The translations under genes and the position numbers were made by a program. This document shows positions 47,173 to 59,572 of a DNA stretch of 64,000 nt, one piece after another. This stretch comes from Ashinkailepas kermadecensis. Taxonomy: Eukaryota; Arthropoda; Thecostraca; Neolepadidae. The notes beneath the pieces are model-generated. The model saw only the letters and a program-made list of their open reading frames with translations, was not told the origin of the DNA and searched no databases. The stretch spans positions 1 to 64,000 of the forward strand of contig JAOTOM010004793.1 in the NCBI GenBank assembly GCA_034440615.1. The letters run 5' to 3'. Numbering within the stretch: the first letter of the stretch is position 1; every line of letters starts with the position of its first letter.

Positions 47173-48092
47173 TTAACCCTAACACCTCCGCCGCCCGAAA
47201 TCCCCAGTAGAGCTAGTAAATGGACCCGAAACTCAACCCGCTCTGCCTCGTTGGGTCCTTCTACGCCCCCCCCCTCCCCTCCCCACCTCTAAGGTTTTCC
47301 ACGGCGTGTGAAAAAAACGGCCCGTGGTAGCGCGCTGAAATTTGGCGCACCTTTTCTCGCATCAATTTGACATGTTGTTTGTAAATTTTGAGGTCAGATC
47401 ATCCACGGTCACCGAGTTAGTCGAGGTCAAGTGAGGTCACCTCCAAAAACGCTCGACCAGTCGCCGCCATTTAGCGTGTAAAGATATTTGCATGACATTT
47501 TCAACGTTTGCTTGTCTTTAGCGACACAGCAAAACGCACTGGAGGAATTTGTCATTTTTGCGTTTTTCATGACTTATTGTTTTTTTTGCACATTTGCCCA
47601 TTATGGTTCAAGTCAAAGATTCTGGCAAAAGCAAGCACTTTTTATAATGCTAAATTTACTTCAACAACATTTTTTTCCGTGCGCTGTATCCGTTAGAGAA
47701 AACCAAATTAAAAAAATATAAAACTCAACATTTTGGAAATTTCGATATCCAAAATTTTGACGGGCAGATATTTTGGGACCATGGTCGATTTCGCCTTCCT
47801 GTCTCATTCTAAATAAGCTTTGTTTTTAAAATATTCCCCAAAATGAACTTTCCGAAGCCAAAAACATGACGTCAGTCATGACCTCATAAACTCCCATAGT
47901 GACGTAACTTCTTGAGGGGAAAGTTTTTTAGGTGGTTTTGGGCCCTACTCGTCGAGCACTTCCTGATGACACTTCTTTCGTTTTCATGCGATGCTTGGTT
48001 TGGAGATTAGAGGGGGCATATAGCAACCCCCCACCCCCACCCCACCTCGAAACGGGTGTGAGGATCTGACCAAAACGACTGTTGAGGGTTAA
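47173..48092. mobile_element. TTAA-flanked non-autonomous DNA element, family B copy 2
   Basis: It is collinear with 9380-10214: AAGGTTTTCC, CATCAATTT, GGTCAAGTGAGGTCA, AAAGATATTT, GCAAAACGCA, ATTTGCCCATTA, TGACGT and the end GGTGTGAGGATCTGACC are shared in order. The right end is GAGGGTTAA (TTAA 48089-48092) and the likely left TTAA is at 47173-47176 followed by CCCTAACACC. Left-end matching to copy 1 is weak, so that border is less sure than the right one. Confidence 0.8.
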
Positions 48093-49725
48093 GAAAGACT
48101 GTATGAACAGAGAGGGCCCCTGGCTTTTGTCCTGGTTTAGGGGGGATGCATGGGTGCTGGTTCTTTCCTAACAAAACTCCACTCCATAAACTCCTCGGAG
48201 CAAAGCCATTCCATTTTCTGTTTTGTGATTTTAAAACAAAATTGTTGTGGTACATGCATGTAACACAAAATATTTTTCCGTCCAGAGAGGCCGAGTTCCT
48301 AGCTCCCTTGGGTTCGTCTCTAGACGGAATAACATTAAGTAAATACTCTAGCTGTATGGATCACTTCGTGTTGTTATAAAGAGGAGCGCAACTCACGTGG
48401 TCGAGCAACCCTTGATCCAGGCGCCAGCGACTGCCTTGGTCATGTTATAGCCCGGCAGTCATGACATTTGTAAATATTCGAAATGTCGTCCAAGTAAATA
48501 ATCATACAGCTACCTATTTCCTTCTCATGCTCTGACACATTATCACATCCACGCTCAAAATTAACCGGTAAGCATGTCTATCATTCTTTCTTTTTAATTG
48601 TTCAATGCGAGCAGTCTTGTAGATATTCAACATAATTTCAGGATATCTTTTACTTATTACCTTTCATAATTCGATAAGTAGCAACACTCATGTAATAAAC
48701 AAAATAGGTGCAGATATCTGGAGCAAATATGTACAGATCGGAAGGTGCCATGCGGCAAGAAGACATGACCTGAGGGGCATCATGTCTCGGCGTAGCGAGC
48801 AAGATTTCGGGTGCGATTCTCGATAAGTGGAACTTTTGTCAAGCTCCATATATCTCTAGCCTGTCAATATATCTCCACTGTATTCTTGCAGCTTGCAACT
48901 CTGAAATGATTTATGAAGACTGCATGACCTATGACGACCACATATACATGCTTGGATGTGGTGAGGATACATCAGCTCGCTCTTTCCCTGCAATGACATT
49001 CGGTAAAATAGCATTTCAGAATTTACTGGGAATTGGCACCTTCGTAATTCCAAGTCGTAGAGTCGGGTGAATGATTGTAGGGATTGCATGAACAATTAAT
49101 AAAACGCATGCCCAACAAAAATAGGTTATTGTCCCACAACCAGATTCCACTAATTTCCGTCGATCTTAAAATCACCGGAACACCTACCGCTTCTGCCGAA
49201 ATAGCAGAGTATCAGACGGCAAAAAACTAAACTTGCCGTTCTCTGTGGAATGAAGAATCAATCAATGTCTGTCATTTCTTCATTGCATTCCAATCGGTCT
49301 GTGGAAACTGCTAGCTCATTTCCCGCTCTTCAATTCGCCTACATCTGTAGTACTTCTTACTCAATACTAGGCGAACATGTCAGAAATCAGGATGAGGTGC
49401 AGATGATGATAACCGCATAGTCATGCAGATAATCATGCAGATGATAATCACAGGAAGGTGCTTGTATCCATGCTCAGGTTTTACGTTCATTTTCTTTCAA
49501 CCCTATTTCCTATAGATGGTAGGACAATCTTCTGAGATATTAGGCTTGTCGTCTTCAGGCTCAGAATCCTTTCAGCGATTTCCAAGGAATTTGGTGACTT
49601 CTTAAACTTATTTTATCTACACGTTGCCCCATAATGTTTAGCTTCTACTCAAATCAGAGGCGACTTTACAACCGAGACACCATCGAAGCAATCTGTCAGA
49701 TGCAATTTCTGAAGCGATAGTCAAT
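48093..49725. other. no gene recognised
   Basis: AT-rich unique sequence between the family B and family A elements. Short frames (48007-48379, 48856-49095) have no domain. A GCAGATGATGAT/GCAGATAATCATGCAGATGA patch lies at 49400-49450. Confidence 0.4.
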
Positions 49726-50665
49726 TTAACACGCGCCCTGGAGGGCCTCTGAGAATTACGCGCACTGGAGGGGGGGGGGGGCGGATTCCGCCCCCCCCTA
49801 CGATCTCGGCTCCTAGTAAAGCTGGAGGAACGAAATTCGCGGGGTGGATGGGCACGGTAGTGAACTCTATTGTGTGCAATTTTCGTGACCTTAGGTCAAT
49901 ATCTTCAAGGTCAAATGAGGTCAGATTGGCAAAATTTTCCAGTTTTGCGTGGCTTGGCTTGTCATCGTTATGGATCGCTGTGATTGTGTTTAAATGCAAA
50001 AAAATGGACATCAATGATGTTTTTGACATTACTAATGATGCAATGCAGATGCTAGACCCAACATTTGACCTCAGGTCACCTATATAGCACCACTTTATCA
50101 GGTCAGTTACCTGTTCCAGTTCCCGGAACCGGCCGCCCGCCCGACTGCTCCGTCGGGCAGCTCGGAGCAATCGGCTTCGTGAAGAAGGGAGTGAAGTACA
50201 TGAATAATGTATGGAAACGCAATGACAAACAGTACAAATGACAACCAGTGCTGCATTTATGGCAACATTCCAGTTGATCAAGTTTGGTTCCATTAACCTG
50301 TCATGAACTTGACCTGACTTGACGATTGGTGACCTAACATGACCTTGAAACTATACAGCATATCAATATGCATCAAACAAGTCGCTAGTGTTGCCTAGAA
50401 CACTTCCCTTTTGTCAGTATACTGGAAGCGCATCAGCGCCGATTTTTGTGGTCTGGCGCTATAACATTTTTTGACTTTAGCGGTCCCTAACTTTAAAAAA
50501 AAAATCGGCCGATTTCCATTTTTCTTCCTTTAAACAACGCGCCGTTCATTTCTAAGCAGGTACACCGAAAATCGCGTATATCGACCGGTAAAATCTGCAG
50601 TTATTTGCGAAAAACCGGAGGGGTGGGCGGATTTCGCCCCCCCCCCCCTCCAGTGCGCGTGTTAA
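49726..50665 (+). mobile_element. TTAA-flanked non-autonomous DNA element, family A copy 2
   Basis: TTAA is at 49726-49729 and 50662-50665. The ends are CACGCGCCCTGGAGG and, inward from the right, CACGCGCACTGGAGG, 14 of 15 identical. The left end repeats CGCGCACTGGAGG about 25 bp inside. Next to it is a palindrome of G-tract, CGGATTCCG and C-tract (about 49764-49798); near the right end GGGCGGATTTCGCCC with a C-tract (about 50628-50650). AGGTCA direct repeats with 4-nt spacing occur at 49908-49923 and, inverted, at 50330-50345. The copy is inverted relative to 41359-42347 and encodes no recognised protein. Confidence 0.9.
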
Positions 50666-52171
50666 AAGACTGGAATTGTTGAAAGCTCGCTTGTATAGTA
50701 TGCTATGGTGTCACTAATGGCAGAACATGCATACGTGGAGGGTCAGGGTGGACCTCTGTTTGTTTGTGGGCTTCAAGAATAGCCTATGTTTCCTAGTTTC
50801 AGAGGAATTGCAACTATTCTGTTTGCACTGCCATTGTCTATTAAGCAAAGAATCAAGCCATCTGCTCATGCACGATTTTGTCCGCTGTTTGCGATTTGAT
50901 GCGGCAATGTTGCGCAGTTTAGCTAGTTTTCGGCGTATCGGCTAGGTACTTGCTATGGCAGGCCAGCCGTGTAGCACGTTTGCAACGGAAATCCATGCGC
51001 TTCCAATGCGTTCTTGCCTGGTGTCGCATTGATGGACGTTGTCAGCTGCACGAAAGCGGACAAAGTAAATTAGGTTTTAATGTAGAAAATGTTTTTACTT
51101 TGCTTAGATTTTCTTCTTCTTTTAAAGTTTACTAAGCGCATATGGATACAACTTTATTAACCTCTGCTACTTATTTCGACTTTAGCCTATGGCAGAAATT
51201 TGCTCTTCATATATTCATCGGATTTTAATTTTGCAACTTAAGCATGTCACTACACTATCATGATCAACTTGAAAACTTATGTTCTTCCTTAAATTCACCA
51301 GAACCAATGATCTTTGGCTCCTCACCTCGACATGCACACACAGAATGTGAATTAGTCATAAAGTGTGTGCACTGGGACGTGTTTGTTTGGCTTACGCGGC
51401 TATCCCTTATAGCTGCCGAATTTGAAGTGGCCTCACTTTTTTCTTCTTTTTTTCTGAGCATTGACTGAAGCGTTCCCCATGAGGTCGCATATATGGATGG
51501 CAAATACCCCAAATTTTATAGCCGGAGCCCAGTTTGAGCCGGTCTGCTGTGATCATGCCCGACTTGAGACCGGTCAATATGTCGTCAAGCGTTATATAAC
51601 TGAATTATACGTCATATAACTGAAGCTCATATTACCAATGAAAGCAACGTGTATTCATTATAATTGCTTCTTCTGAGACATACACCTCTGTCTTCGATAA
51701 ATTTGCCGTTTTCAATAATTATCTGGCCAAATGCTCTTGGACTTTTATGGAAATGGCTTTATACCCATTGAATGCTTTTGACAGAGTTCATGTGGTTCCA
51801 GAAGTCAAACCATTTTCTGGCCGATGTTTGATAGCATGGTTAATTGATGTTCATTTTATTCAAGACAAGAGATGGCCAAAGCAATTTCTGACTAGTTCCA
51901 CCCGACTATTCTTTAGATTAATCTCATCCAGCTAGCTCATTGTGTAAACATGTCATGCCATACCAACAACAATACCTACTAATGCGCTAGCCACCACATG
52001 GATATTCTTCAGCGAGCCTTCGGCTTTACTTCTTCCTCCATTGCTCACACAAGTGTATAACACCAATCCATCTTCCGTGCTGCCAGTTTAGCACGTCTTA
52101 AGCAAGAGGCATGTACATACAGTTAAGTACCTATGCAGCGTCTTGCGGCTTTCAGTAAATTCAGATCAATA
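50666..52171. other. no gene recognised
   Basis: Unique AT-rich sequence. Frames at 50727-50945, 51244-51468 and 51747-51935 carry no domain I know. Confidence 0.4.
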
Positions 52172-52408
<237 letters not shown>

Positions 52409-52642
52409 GGCGGCCGGTCCTGCGGGCACATTACTGGTCTGAATGTCCACCGTAGTGTCACGGTATCTCTCTCGAAGTTGGGGTGGGGGGAGGGGGAAGG
52501 CTGCTGGAACCATTTTGAAGTCTATTCTTTCCATGCAATGCCCATAGGATCAACGTTAAGCTCGTCCAAAGTCTGGAGAGGGGAGTTGGGCCATCTGCCA
52601 CCTTGCACCTCATCCCTCCCTTCTCCTTGTCGCGTTTCCCGC

Positions 52643-52912
52643 GCCGACCCGCTCGGACGACGAGGAGGCGGGGCTGGGTCGCTCGGATGAACTGTTGTGC
52701 ACGAGAGGAGACCCGCTCGGACGACGAGGAGGCGGGGCTGGGTCGCTCGGATGAACTGTTGTGCACGAGAGGAGACCCGCTCGGACGACGAGGAGGCGGG
52801 GCTGGGTCTCTCGGATGAACTGCTGTGCACGAGAGGAGACCCGCTCGGACGACGAGGAGGCGGGGCTGGGTCGCTCGGATGAACTGCTGTGCACGAGAGG
52901 AGACCCGCTCGA
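52643..52912. repeat. 64-bp minisatellite, about 4 copies
   Basis: GACCCGCTCGGACGACGAGG, AGGCGGGGCTGGGTCGCTCG and GATGAACTGTTGTGCACGAG recur every 64 bp almost unchanged. Confidence 0.95.
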
Positions 52913-53755
52913 GCTCCGTTCTCGCGCGCAACCAACACATCCTTCCGCGGTACAGACGCAAATGGAATTGGCACCCACCAGAGGGCCGACCCTAGCCAAA
53001 GCGAAAACAATCGAATACGTCGGTGTTCATACTCGAGTGTAAAAGCGCTACGGGTTCAAGATGGAATTCATTGGGCTAAGTGAAGAGCTCTGGTGATACG
53101 AGCGGAACATCCTGATGATATCGACTGGTCAGCGTATATCCTGCTCCACTGGACAGCGTGTGATTTATCAGGAGCGCATTGATTGGACAGAAGGCAACCA
53201 AGTGTTCTGATGTCGCAGGATGTATGTCAGTAAGGATAGGCCACGCCCACACGAAGCCACTTTAATCACCCAGTGTGATTTCGTGGAAATCACTCAGGAC
53301 CGCTGTCTCCCACTGCCATCCAATGCGTAACGTTGGGTTAATACTCGGAGACTTCTGGTTGATGCTGCTGCTGTGGCGTAGGTGCAATATCTGCCCGACA
53401 ACCCACAACATTCGGCTTAATCCCATTCCCCTGTTCCTACTCTCTGCTCCCCTGCTGCCACTTCCCTACTCCCACCCTGTTGCCATTCTCCGGTTGCCAC
53501 TACCCCTCCATTTCCTCGCCTCTTCCCTGTTCCTGCTGCTATATTCGTGCCATACTGGTATTCGCTGTTGGCCCGGCCGCTGTCATTCGGCATTTGTTTC
53601 CAGAATTCCATTCAACAGGCTGCTCCGGCCATGTAGCACTTGCTGCGTACTGCTCATGTATGCTGTCTACGCAAACGCTGCATGACACTTGTAGACATAA
53701 GTAGACGCCTGGGGAGCTGGTGTACTGTGACTGCCCTTCCTGTTCAGTGGTGGAG
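52913..53755. other. no gene recognised
   Basis: Contains a pyrimidine-rich stretch (53400-53540) with recurring CCCCTGCTGCCACTTCC-like and CTGTTGCCATTCTCC-like words, perhaps a very old tandem repeat. No exon signals. Confidence 0.4.
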
Positions 53756-54004
53756 TAATGTGAAGTCCCGACAGTCATCTTTGCAGTATATCCCTAATAA
53801 ATTCCACCATAAAATAGCATAAATGAAACAAACCAATAAAATCATGATTTCAGTGTGGGAACAAAATAATGTAATGTGTTGTCTCTTAGTGTTAATAAAG
53901 TAATGTGAAGTGTCGAGTCATCTTTGCAGTATATCCCTCATAAACTCCACCATAAAATAGCATAAATGAAACAAACAATTAAAATCATGATTTCAATGCG
54001 GGAA
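53756..54004. repeat. tandem duplication of about 147 bp
   Basis: TAATGTGAAGT, AGTCATCTTTGCAGTATATC, CACCATAAAATAGCATAAAT and AAAATCATGATTTCA occur in both halves in the same order. The second copy ends inside the unit. Confidence 0.92.
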
Positions 54005-54062
54005 CAACATCAACATAACAAGATCGAATCCATTCACAATTTGCGCAAGGTGTTTGATATCG

Positions 54063-54096
54063 AGTCACTTTAGTCAAAGCATTGACTAAAGTGACT
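54063..54096. other. perfect 15-bp stem, 4-nt loop
   Basis: AGTCACTTTAGTCAA (54063-54077) and TTGACTAAAGTGACT (54082-54096) pair perfectly around AGCA. No element border is recognised next to it. Confidence 0.85.
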
Positions 54097-54366
54097 GATT
54101 GACTTTGGTGGTGATATCAGTTCGAGATTGGGCTTCGGTCTGGATAAAGTCAGTGAGTTGTAGAAGCTCTCTTTTCATTCTTGCCTACTTTTGCCATGAT
54201 GCAGCCAGTTACTACGACCTTATTAGTTGCTGTTCCCAAACAGGCTTACATCTGAATAGAAAACGCACGATTGTCTCCACGTCTGCAAACGACAATTATC
54301 TACAAAGCTCCCCCGCCCCCTTCAACCAACGGGCTCGCTGCTACCTTCACTTCCCGGGAACCGTAG

Positions 54367-54467
54367 CGAGCTTTGAAGCCATCTGGCTGTCATCGGACCT
54401 CCTCTTCAAGATCCGTGGCTTATCTGGTGAACTCCGAGACTTCTTCGGCACCGATGAGCCCTGTTGA
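54367..54467 (+). other. possible orphan coding segment, unassigned
   Basis: After a possible acceptor (GGGAACCGTAG, ending 54366) the frame AGC TTT GAA GCC ATC TGG CTG reads SFEAIWLSSDLLFKIRGL and then SGELRDFFGTDEPC to TGA at 54465. Third positions favour C and G, unlike the surroundings. Two leading bases (CG) would also suit the phase left by the TM7 exon, so it could be an alternative last exon of the receptor 33 kb downstream, or part of another gene, or chance. I recognise no family. Confidence 0.25.
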
Positions 54468-54730
54468 AGTCCGGGCCAACCGTCTGTCTGCATGTATCCT
54501 CAGTCATTATGGTTACTGTTGAAAATATGGCCAACCGTCTGCATGTACCCTCAGTCATTATGGTCACCGTTGAAAGTTTGGGCCAACCGTCTGCATGTAT
54601 AATCAGTCTTTATGGTTACTGTTGAAAGTCTAGGCCAAACATCTGCATGTACCCTCAGTCGTTATGGTCACCGTTGAAAGTCTGGGCCAACTGTCTACAT
54701 GTACCCTCAGTCATTATGGTCACCGTTGCG
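54468..54730. repeat. 52-bp tandem repeat, 5 copies
   Basis: GCATGTACCCTCAGTCATTA, TGGTCACCGTTGAAAGTCTG and GGCCAACCGTCT recur at 54490, 54541, 54593, 54645 and 54697 with modest divergence. Confidence 0.9.
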
Positions 54731-56039
54731 AGTTATATTACCAGGGTGTCCTTTGATGACAATCGCACCACCTTCGTATAATCTGTACTTGCTCGGGCAA
54801 GATCACCAGGGCTCACCTTATCCCACATCGTCCCATGAGCGCCCGTGTCCTCTTCAAAAAGAAAATAGTCTGTTCATCACCGGAGCTATTTCATTTACCT
54901 CTGAATCTACTGGTATGTTTATTCAAGTGACTCTAGCCGTCTTCTAGGACTTACATAACTGCTACTCTCAATGCCATCTACCCATTCCAAGCAGAGCTGA
55001 TACGAATGCCCTCCTGCCCTAACAACATCTACACCCTCTAACCACCTTCCGTTACTGTTATCATCACAGCACGTGTTCACAGTATCTCTGGAGACAATTT
55101 CCGCTGATTTTCCCTTCTTTAAACCGTTCTTATAACTGATGATTTGTTTGCAGTGCCCGTCCCCACTTGTTAAGTAGTTAACTATCGAGTTAGCTCCTTT
55201 CTAGACGCTTCTCTTCTTTTCCTCTTGTTGCAAGTATCGTCTAATGTTTACTCCTTCGTATCAGGGGAGCATATTTCCAACAGATTGAACTCACTTCGCC
55301 CCTTCTTTCGTGTTAATGTTACTATGTCTCGCAATAATGATGCTAATTTTCCCGCTTTTCAACTTAGTTCCTTGAAGGATGCACTGTTTATCACCAGATC
55401 TGCCGTTTGTTCACCTTTGCATCCCAGTGAAGGTACACTGCATGGATGTCCTTCAGCGTCACATGTACTGTCCGGTGTCACCCAATACGCTTCATCTGTT
55501 TCCAGGTTAAAGCTCTGAGAATTATCGACCAGCTCACCAGATGGTAACTTGGCAGCAGATGGTAGCACCAGATTGCGTCTTGTGAGCAGGCGGCAGCTTA
55601 GCAGCACTATACTATATACTATATACTTCTGACTATAGTCCAGCAACTTCACGAAATCAAGCAACTGAGTCCAAGGTCAATTCGGTCGTGGACGCCATCT
55701 CGGTTGGAATTCATTTTGTAAATCAAAATCAACACCTGATAAATCAATTTAGTGGAATCAATCGGTACTATCCAGGTCTAAAGCACAAGAAATGGTCATC
55801 TCCTTCGCCTCGAATTCAGAAAGTGTCGAATACGACTGGCATCACATATGTTGATACGGCGCCATTGATATAACACGACTGATAGCATATACCTCTAGGC
55901 TCTACCAGCCTTATTGAAGTGGCCGTTTTACGCTAACGCTGAATTAAGTATGTTCCAAACTGTATTGCACACTAGCAATGTTTTGGTTTTTACAAACCAC
56001 ACCCCTGATAGGTGGTCATAAACTTTCGCCATCAAAAGC
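54731..56039. other. no gene recognised
   Basis: Unique sequence. Frames at 54699-54947, 55225-55518 and the minus strand 55359-55664 have no domain. Confidence 0.4.
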
Positions 56040-56255
56040 TTGCTCCCCTGCGTGTACCAATATACGAGGTCATTACAAGGCGGTATGTACCAGTGTACGA
56101 GGTCATTACAAGGCGGTATGTACCAGTGTACGAGGCCATTACAAGGCGGTATGTACCAGTGTACGAGGTCATTACAAGGCGGTATGTACCAGTGTACGAG
56201 GTCATTACAAGGCGGTATGTACCAGTGTACGAGGTCATTACAAGTCTGTGTGCAG
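56040..56255. repeat. 33-bp minisatellite, about 6 copies
   Basis: GTATGTACCAGTGTACGAGG and TCATTACAAGGCG recur every 33 bp and are almost identical. All frames are open. Confidence 0.96.
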
Positions 56256-56336
56256 TACGAGGCCCGTATACAAGGCTGGACGGGCGAGGGCAGGGGGTGG
56301 GCTGCATCTTCTGCTGCAGGCACATGATCAGACACC

Positions 56337-56527
56337 ATACCGCGGCAGGGGGACGAGTAGTCTAGGGGTAAGTTGCCCGTCTCACAATCGAAAGGTTGCG
56401 GGTTCGAGTCTCACCTGTCGCTACTCTTCGCCTGCGGCTAATCGGCGTGAGAGATTGGCGACGCTACATGACTCAACGGTCGATGTGTCGTAAAAAACCA
56501 ATAACCAACCAACCAATACCGCGACAG
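56337..56527 (+). mobile_element. tRNA-derived SINE with 12-bp target-site duplication, copy 2
   Basis: The element is 56349-56515, flanked by ATACCGCGGCAG and ATACCGCGACAG. It matches the SINE at 22521-22684 along its length: GGGGACGAGTAGTCTAGGGG head, B box GGGTTCGAGTC, CTACTCTTCGCC body and the AACCAATAACCAACC tail. The two copies are close in sequence, which suggests recent activity of the family. Confidence 0.93.
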
Positions 56528-57749
56528 GAAGCGCTCAGACGGACCCAGCTGCGCTCTGTTGGCAGCCCGTGGAAACATGCTCCTCATTGTGTCTAATTTT
56601 GTATGACGTGCTGCAATTTCAGAAACAAGCAAAACCTATGTGAACAAGTCTGCACCGTAAATTCAACTATGAGGTGCGCGCTCCATATTCGGCAGCGGTG
56701 TCCGATCTTGAAAGTAGTTCTTCCAATTTCGTCATATGCGCGTTGCAAAACAACCCGGTTCGGTCAAATTGATTGTAGTTTTGTCCAAATCGGGCTCACC
56801 TGCCGAGTATGGTGCACTTATAAACTTAGATGTTCTTAAGTCGAGCCGCACAATAAAGATTCCACGCTGTGTCACAGTCATTTTTGTCTCACAGCCTTCC
56901 CGCTCAGTGTCTGTCATATGTAGCCGTTCAGCGCGGCGCTCTCCATCAGAAGGACATATCCACGCAGTCGCTCGGCCTCTGGACGCGCAGGTCACGTGAT
57001 ACGACGACATAATCACGTGACCGGTGGTTTTCTGATTGGATTGTCGGTGCCGACTGGACCTGCATTGCATAAAATATTTTCTTTCATAATAAAATATTGT
57101 GGATTTTGCCGATCCGATTAATTTCGGATTTCAGCGTGTTGCTCAAAGGGGCATTCCCTTTTTACGGTCACTAATCCTAGCATTACCGTCACCTCCTCCA
57201 CCCTCCAGTGTTTGTGTGGGTTTCCATGGCTGCACTAACCATGCATTTCTAGGAAGCACCATTGTGTACACTTACAGCATAATCTAGTATAATAAGGCAA
57301 GTGTAAGAATGCTGTCACGAATGCCTCTCACAGTTACATCTTCAGTCCTTGGTTTTATTTCAGAATGCTCGTTCGAATCGTTTTTTTTCACACATGAGTA
57401 CCTTTTATATCTAGTCAGATGAGTGTAATAAACCATACATGTGCATGACAATTAAGGGAAAACACTCAGTCTTAATTTTGTCAAGACTGAGATCTAAATT
57501 TTCTCACTGATACATAGTATGCACAGGAATAAAAGCTGTGTTCATGTTGTGGTTGACAAGTTCCTGACCTTGGCTGGTTGTTTCAGTGCAGGACGATTCA
57601 GTAAGTTATGTCTGCGTACGTTCGAGAGTGTGCCTCCTAACGGCCTGTGTACAACATAGTTAGCTGTAGTGTTACCTTATTATCATCCCATGTTATTCTC
57701 CTTCGGGTAGAATGATATCAAATGACGTGGCACATATTACGCGACAGTG
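56528..57749. other. no gene recognised
   Basis: Unique sequence without domains, repeats or element ends that I can see. Confidence 0.4.
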
Positions 57750-58378
57750 ACTAGTGCAGGGGTATACACCTGATAGTGATTGGATGGGACTAGTGCAGGG
57801 GTATACACATGATAGTGGTTAAATGGGACTAGTGCGGTGGTATACACCTGATAGTGATTGAATGGGACTAGTGCAGGGGCATACACATGGTAGTGGTTAA
57901 ATGGGACTAGTGCAGGGGCATGCACCTGATAGCGGTTGGATGGAACTAGTGCAGGGGCATGCACCTGATAGCGGTTGGATGGAACTAGTGCAGGGGCATG
58001 CACCTGATAGCGGTTGGATGGAACTAGTGCAGGGGCATGCACCTGATAGCGATTGGATGGAACTAGTGCAGGGGCATGCACCTGATAGCGGTTGGATGGA
58101 ACTAGTGCAGGGGCATGCACCTGATAGCGGTTGGATGGAACTAGTGCAGGGGCATGCACCTGATAGCGATTGGATGGAACTAGTGCAGGGGCATGCACCT
58201 GATAGCGGTTGGATGGAACTAGTGCAGGGGCATGCACCTGATAGCGGTTGGATGGAACTAGTGCAGGGGCATGCACCTGATAGCGGTTGGATGGAACTAG
58301 TGCAGGGGCATGCACCTGATAGCGGTTGGATGGAACTAGTGCAGGGGCATGCACCTGATAGCGGTTGGATGACTGTCA
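57750..58378. repeat. 39-bp minisatellite, about 16 copies
   Basis: GACTAGTGCAGGGGCATGCA and CCTGATAGCGGTTGGATGGA recur every 39 bp. The first four units are more diverged (TATACACC or ACATG) than the rest, which are nearly identical. Thirteen-residue repeats are open on both strands. Confidence 0.97.
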
Positions 58379-58617
58379 ATGTGTCACAGAATATTAGATC
58401 GCTGCATTTTTCGCTTTCAATTTGGCATTCAACCCTGAACTAGAAAGCTGAAAGGAAGCAGAGCATGTAAAGGACCCAGTCTGCAGCAAGTGGAGCACAC
58501 ATAAACTAAATATTTGCGATAGCTAAAATTCCGCCACAACTATTTGGGCCTATTGATTTTCCGGTTGGAAACATCTCTACGTGAATGTCCTTCCTCGTTT
58601 CCATATATTCATTCTTT

Positions 58618-58881
58618 GACAAGACCACACCAATGATGTCCATGGTCCAGCAAAGATGGCTATCGCTTCCACAAGACCACATCAAAGCTGTCCATGGTCC
58701 AGCAAAGATGTCTGGCGTAAGTCCAGGTCAGCTTCTCTAATGCACCAATATCAGATGTTCGCTGGCATGCATTAATTATATGTTCCTCAGGCCAGGTATA
58801 ATAGAGCTCAATATTCATTTTACACCTTTGCTGACTTTTTAAATATAGTGAACCCAATTCAACCCATGCCATGGGTTGAAT
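58618..58881. repeat. duplication and perfect 25-bp palindrome
   Basis: ACAAGACCACA, TGTCCATGGTCCAGCAAAGA occurs at about 58619 and 58671. Farther on, ATTCAACCCATG (58857-58868) and CATGGGTTGAAT (58870-58881) pair perfectly around one C. Confidence 0.8.
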
Positions 58882-59572
58882 ATGAAAACATTGCTGCTAT
58901 TGCTACCAGTGTTAACAAACCTATTTTAGGATGTCATTTTTATTTCGCACTCGCAAATACTATGCTGCAATTTCGCTTTATCATGCAGTCATATATGCAC
59001 CAACTGAAATGGTAACATTTTCGTCAAAGTCGGGTCTGCATGTAAACCCAATTTTTACATAGGTAGTTATAGTTGGGTCCAAAATTACGCCCCGTACAAA
59101 TTGGAATCTACGCATACGTCAGAGATCATGTTTGGTTAATACTCGAAAATGACCGAGTAATGGTCGATGACCCATGCAAGCACGTCAGGTGGGTGGTCCA
59201 TCACTCCACTACATCCAACATTGGCCAAGTGTGGAAACAAATGAGATCAATTCGCTATTTCGGCAAAAAAATAGAACGATCTGGCAAAACAGTCGGCTTG
59301 TGACGCAAGAGCCCAATGGCCTGGCAGCATATCCTGTCTGATTTTGTATGTCATAAGGTGGGCGTAAATGCCTTGCTATTTACATCAAGAATCGGCGCGC
59401 TCACGAGCGCCGTTTTTTTCGTCATAGATGTGAGAAAAACACATCAGCGAGAGGGATCACATCATCCCTCCTGCACTGGTTGGGGTCAACTTCCCTATGC
59501 ATGAGCATGAACCCCTACGGTGCTGAATTGGGAGACTCTTCGAGATCACCTCTTTCTGTGCACCTAGCCAGC
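58882..59572. other. no gene recognised
   Basis: One plus frame at 59073-59303 is open for 76 codons but shows no known domain. Confidence 0.4.

Noticed and set aside
57737..58354. 205-codon protein with 13-residue repeats
   Set aside because: The 39-bp unit is stop-free on both strands; no start context or flanking coding sequence.
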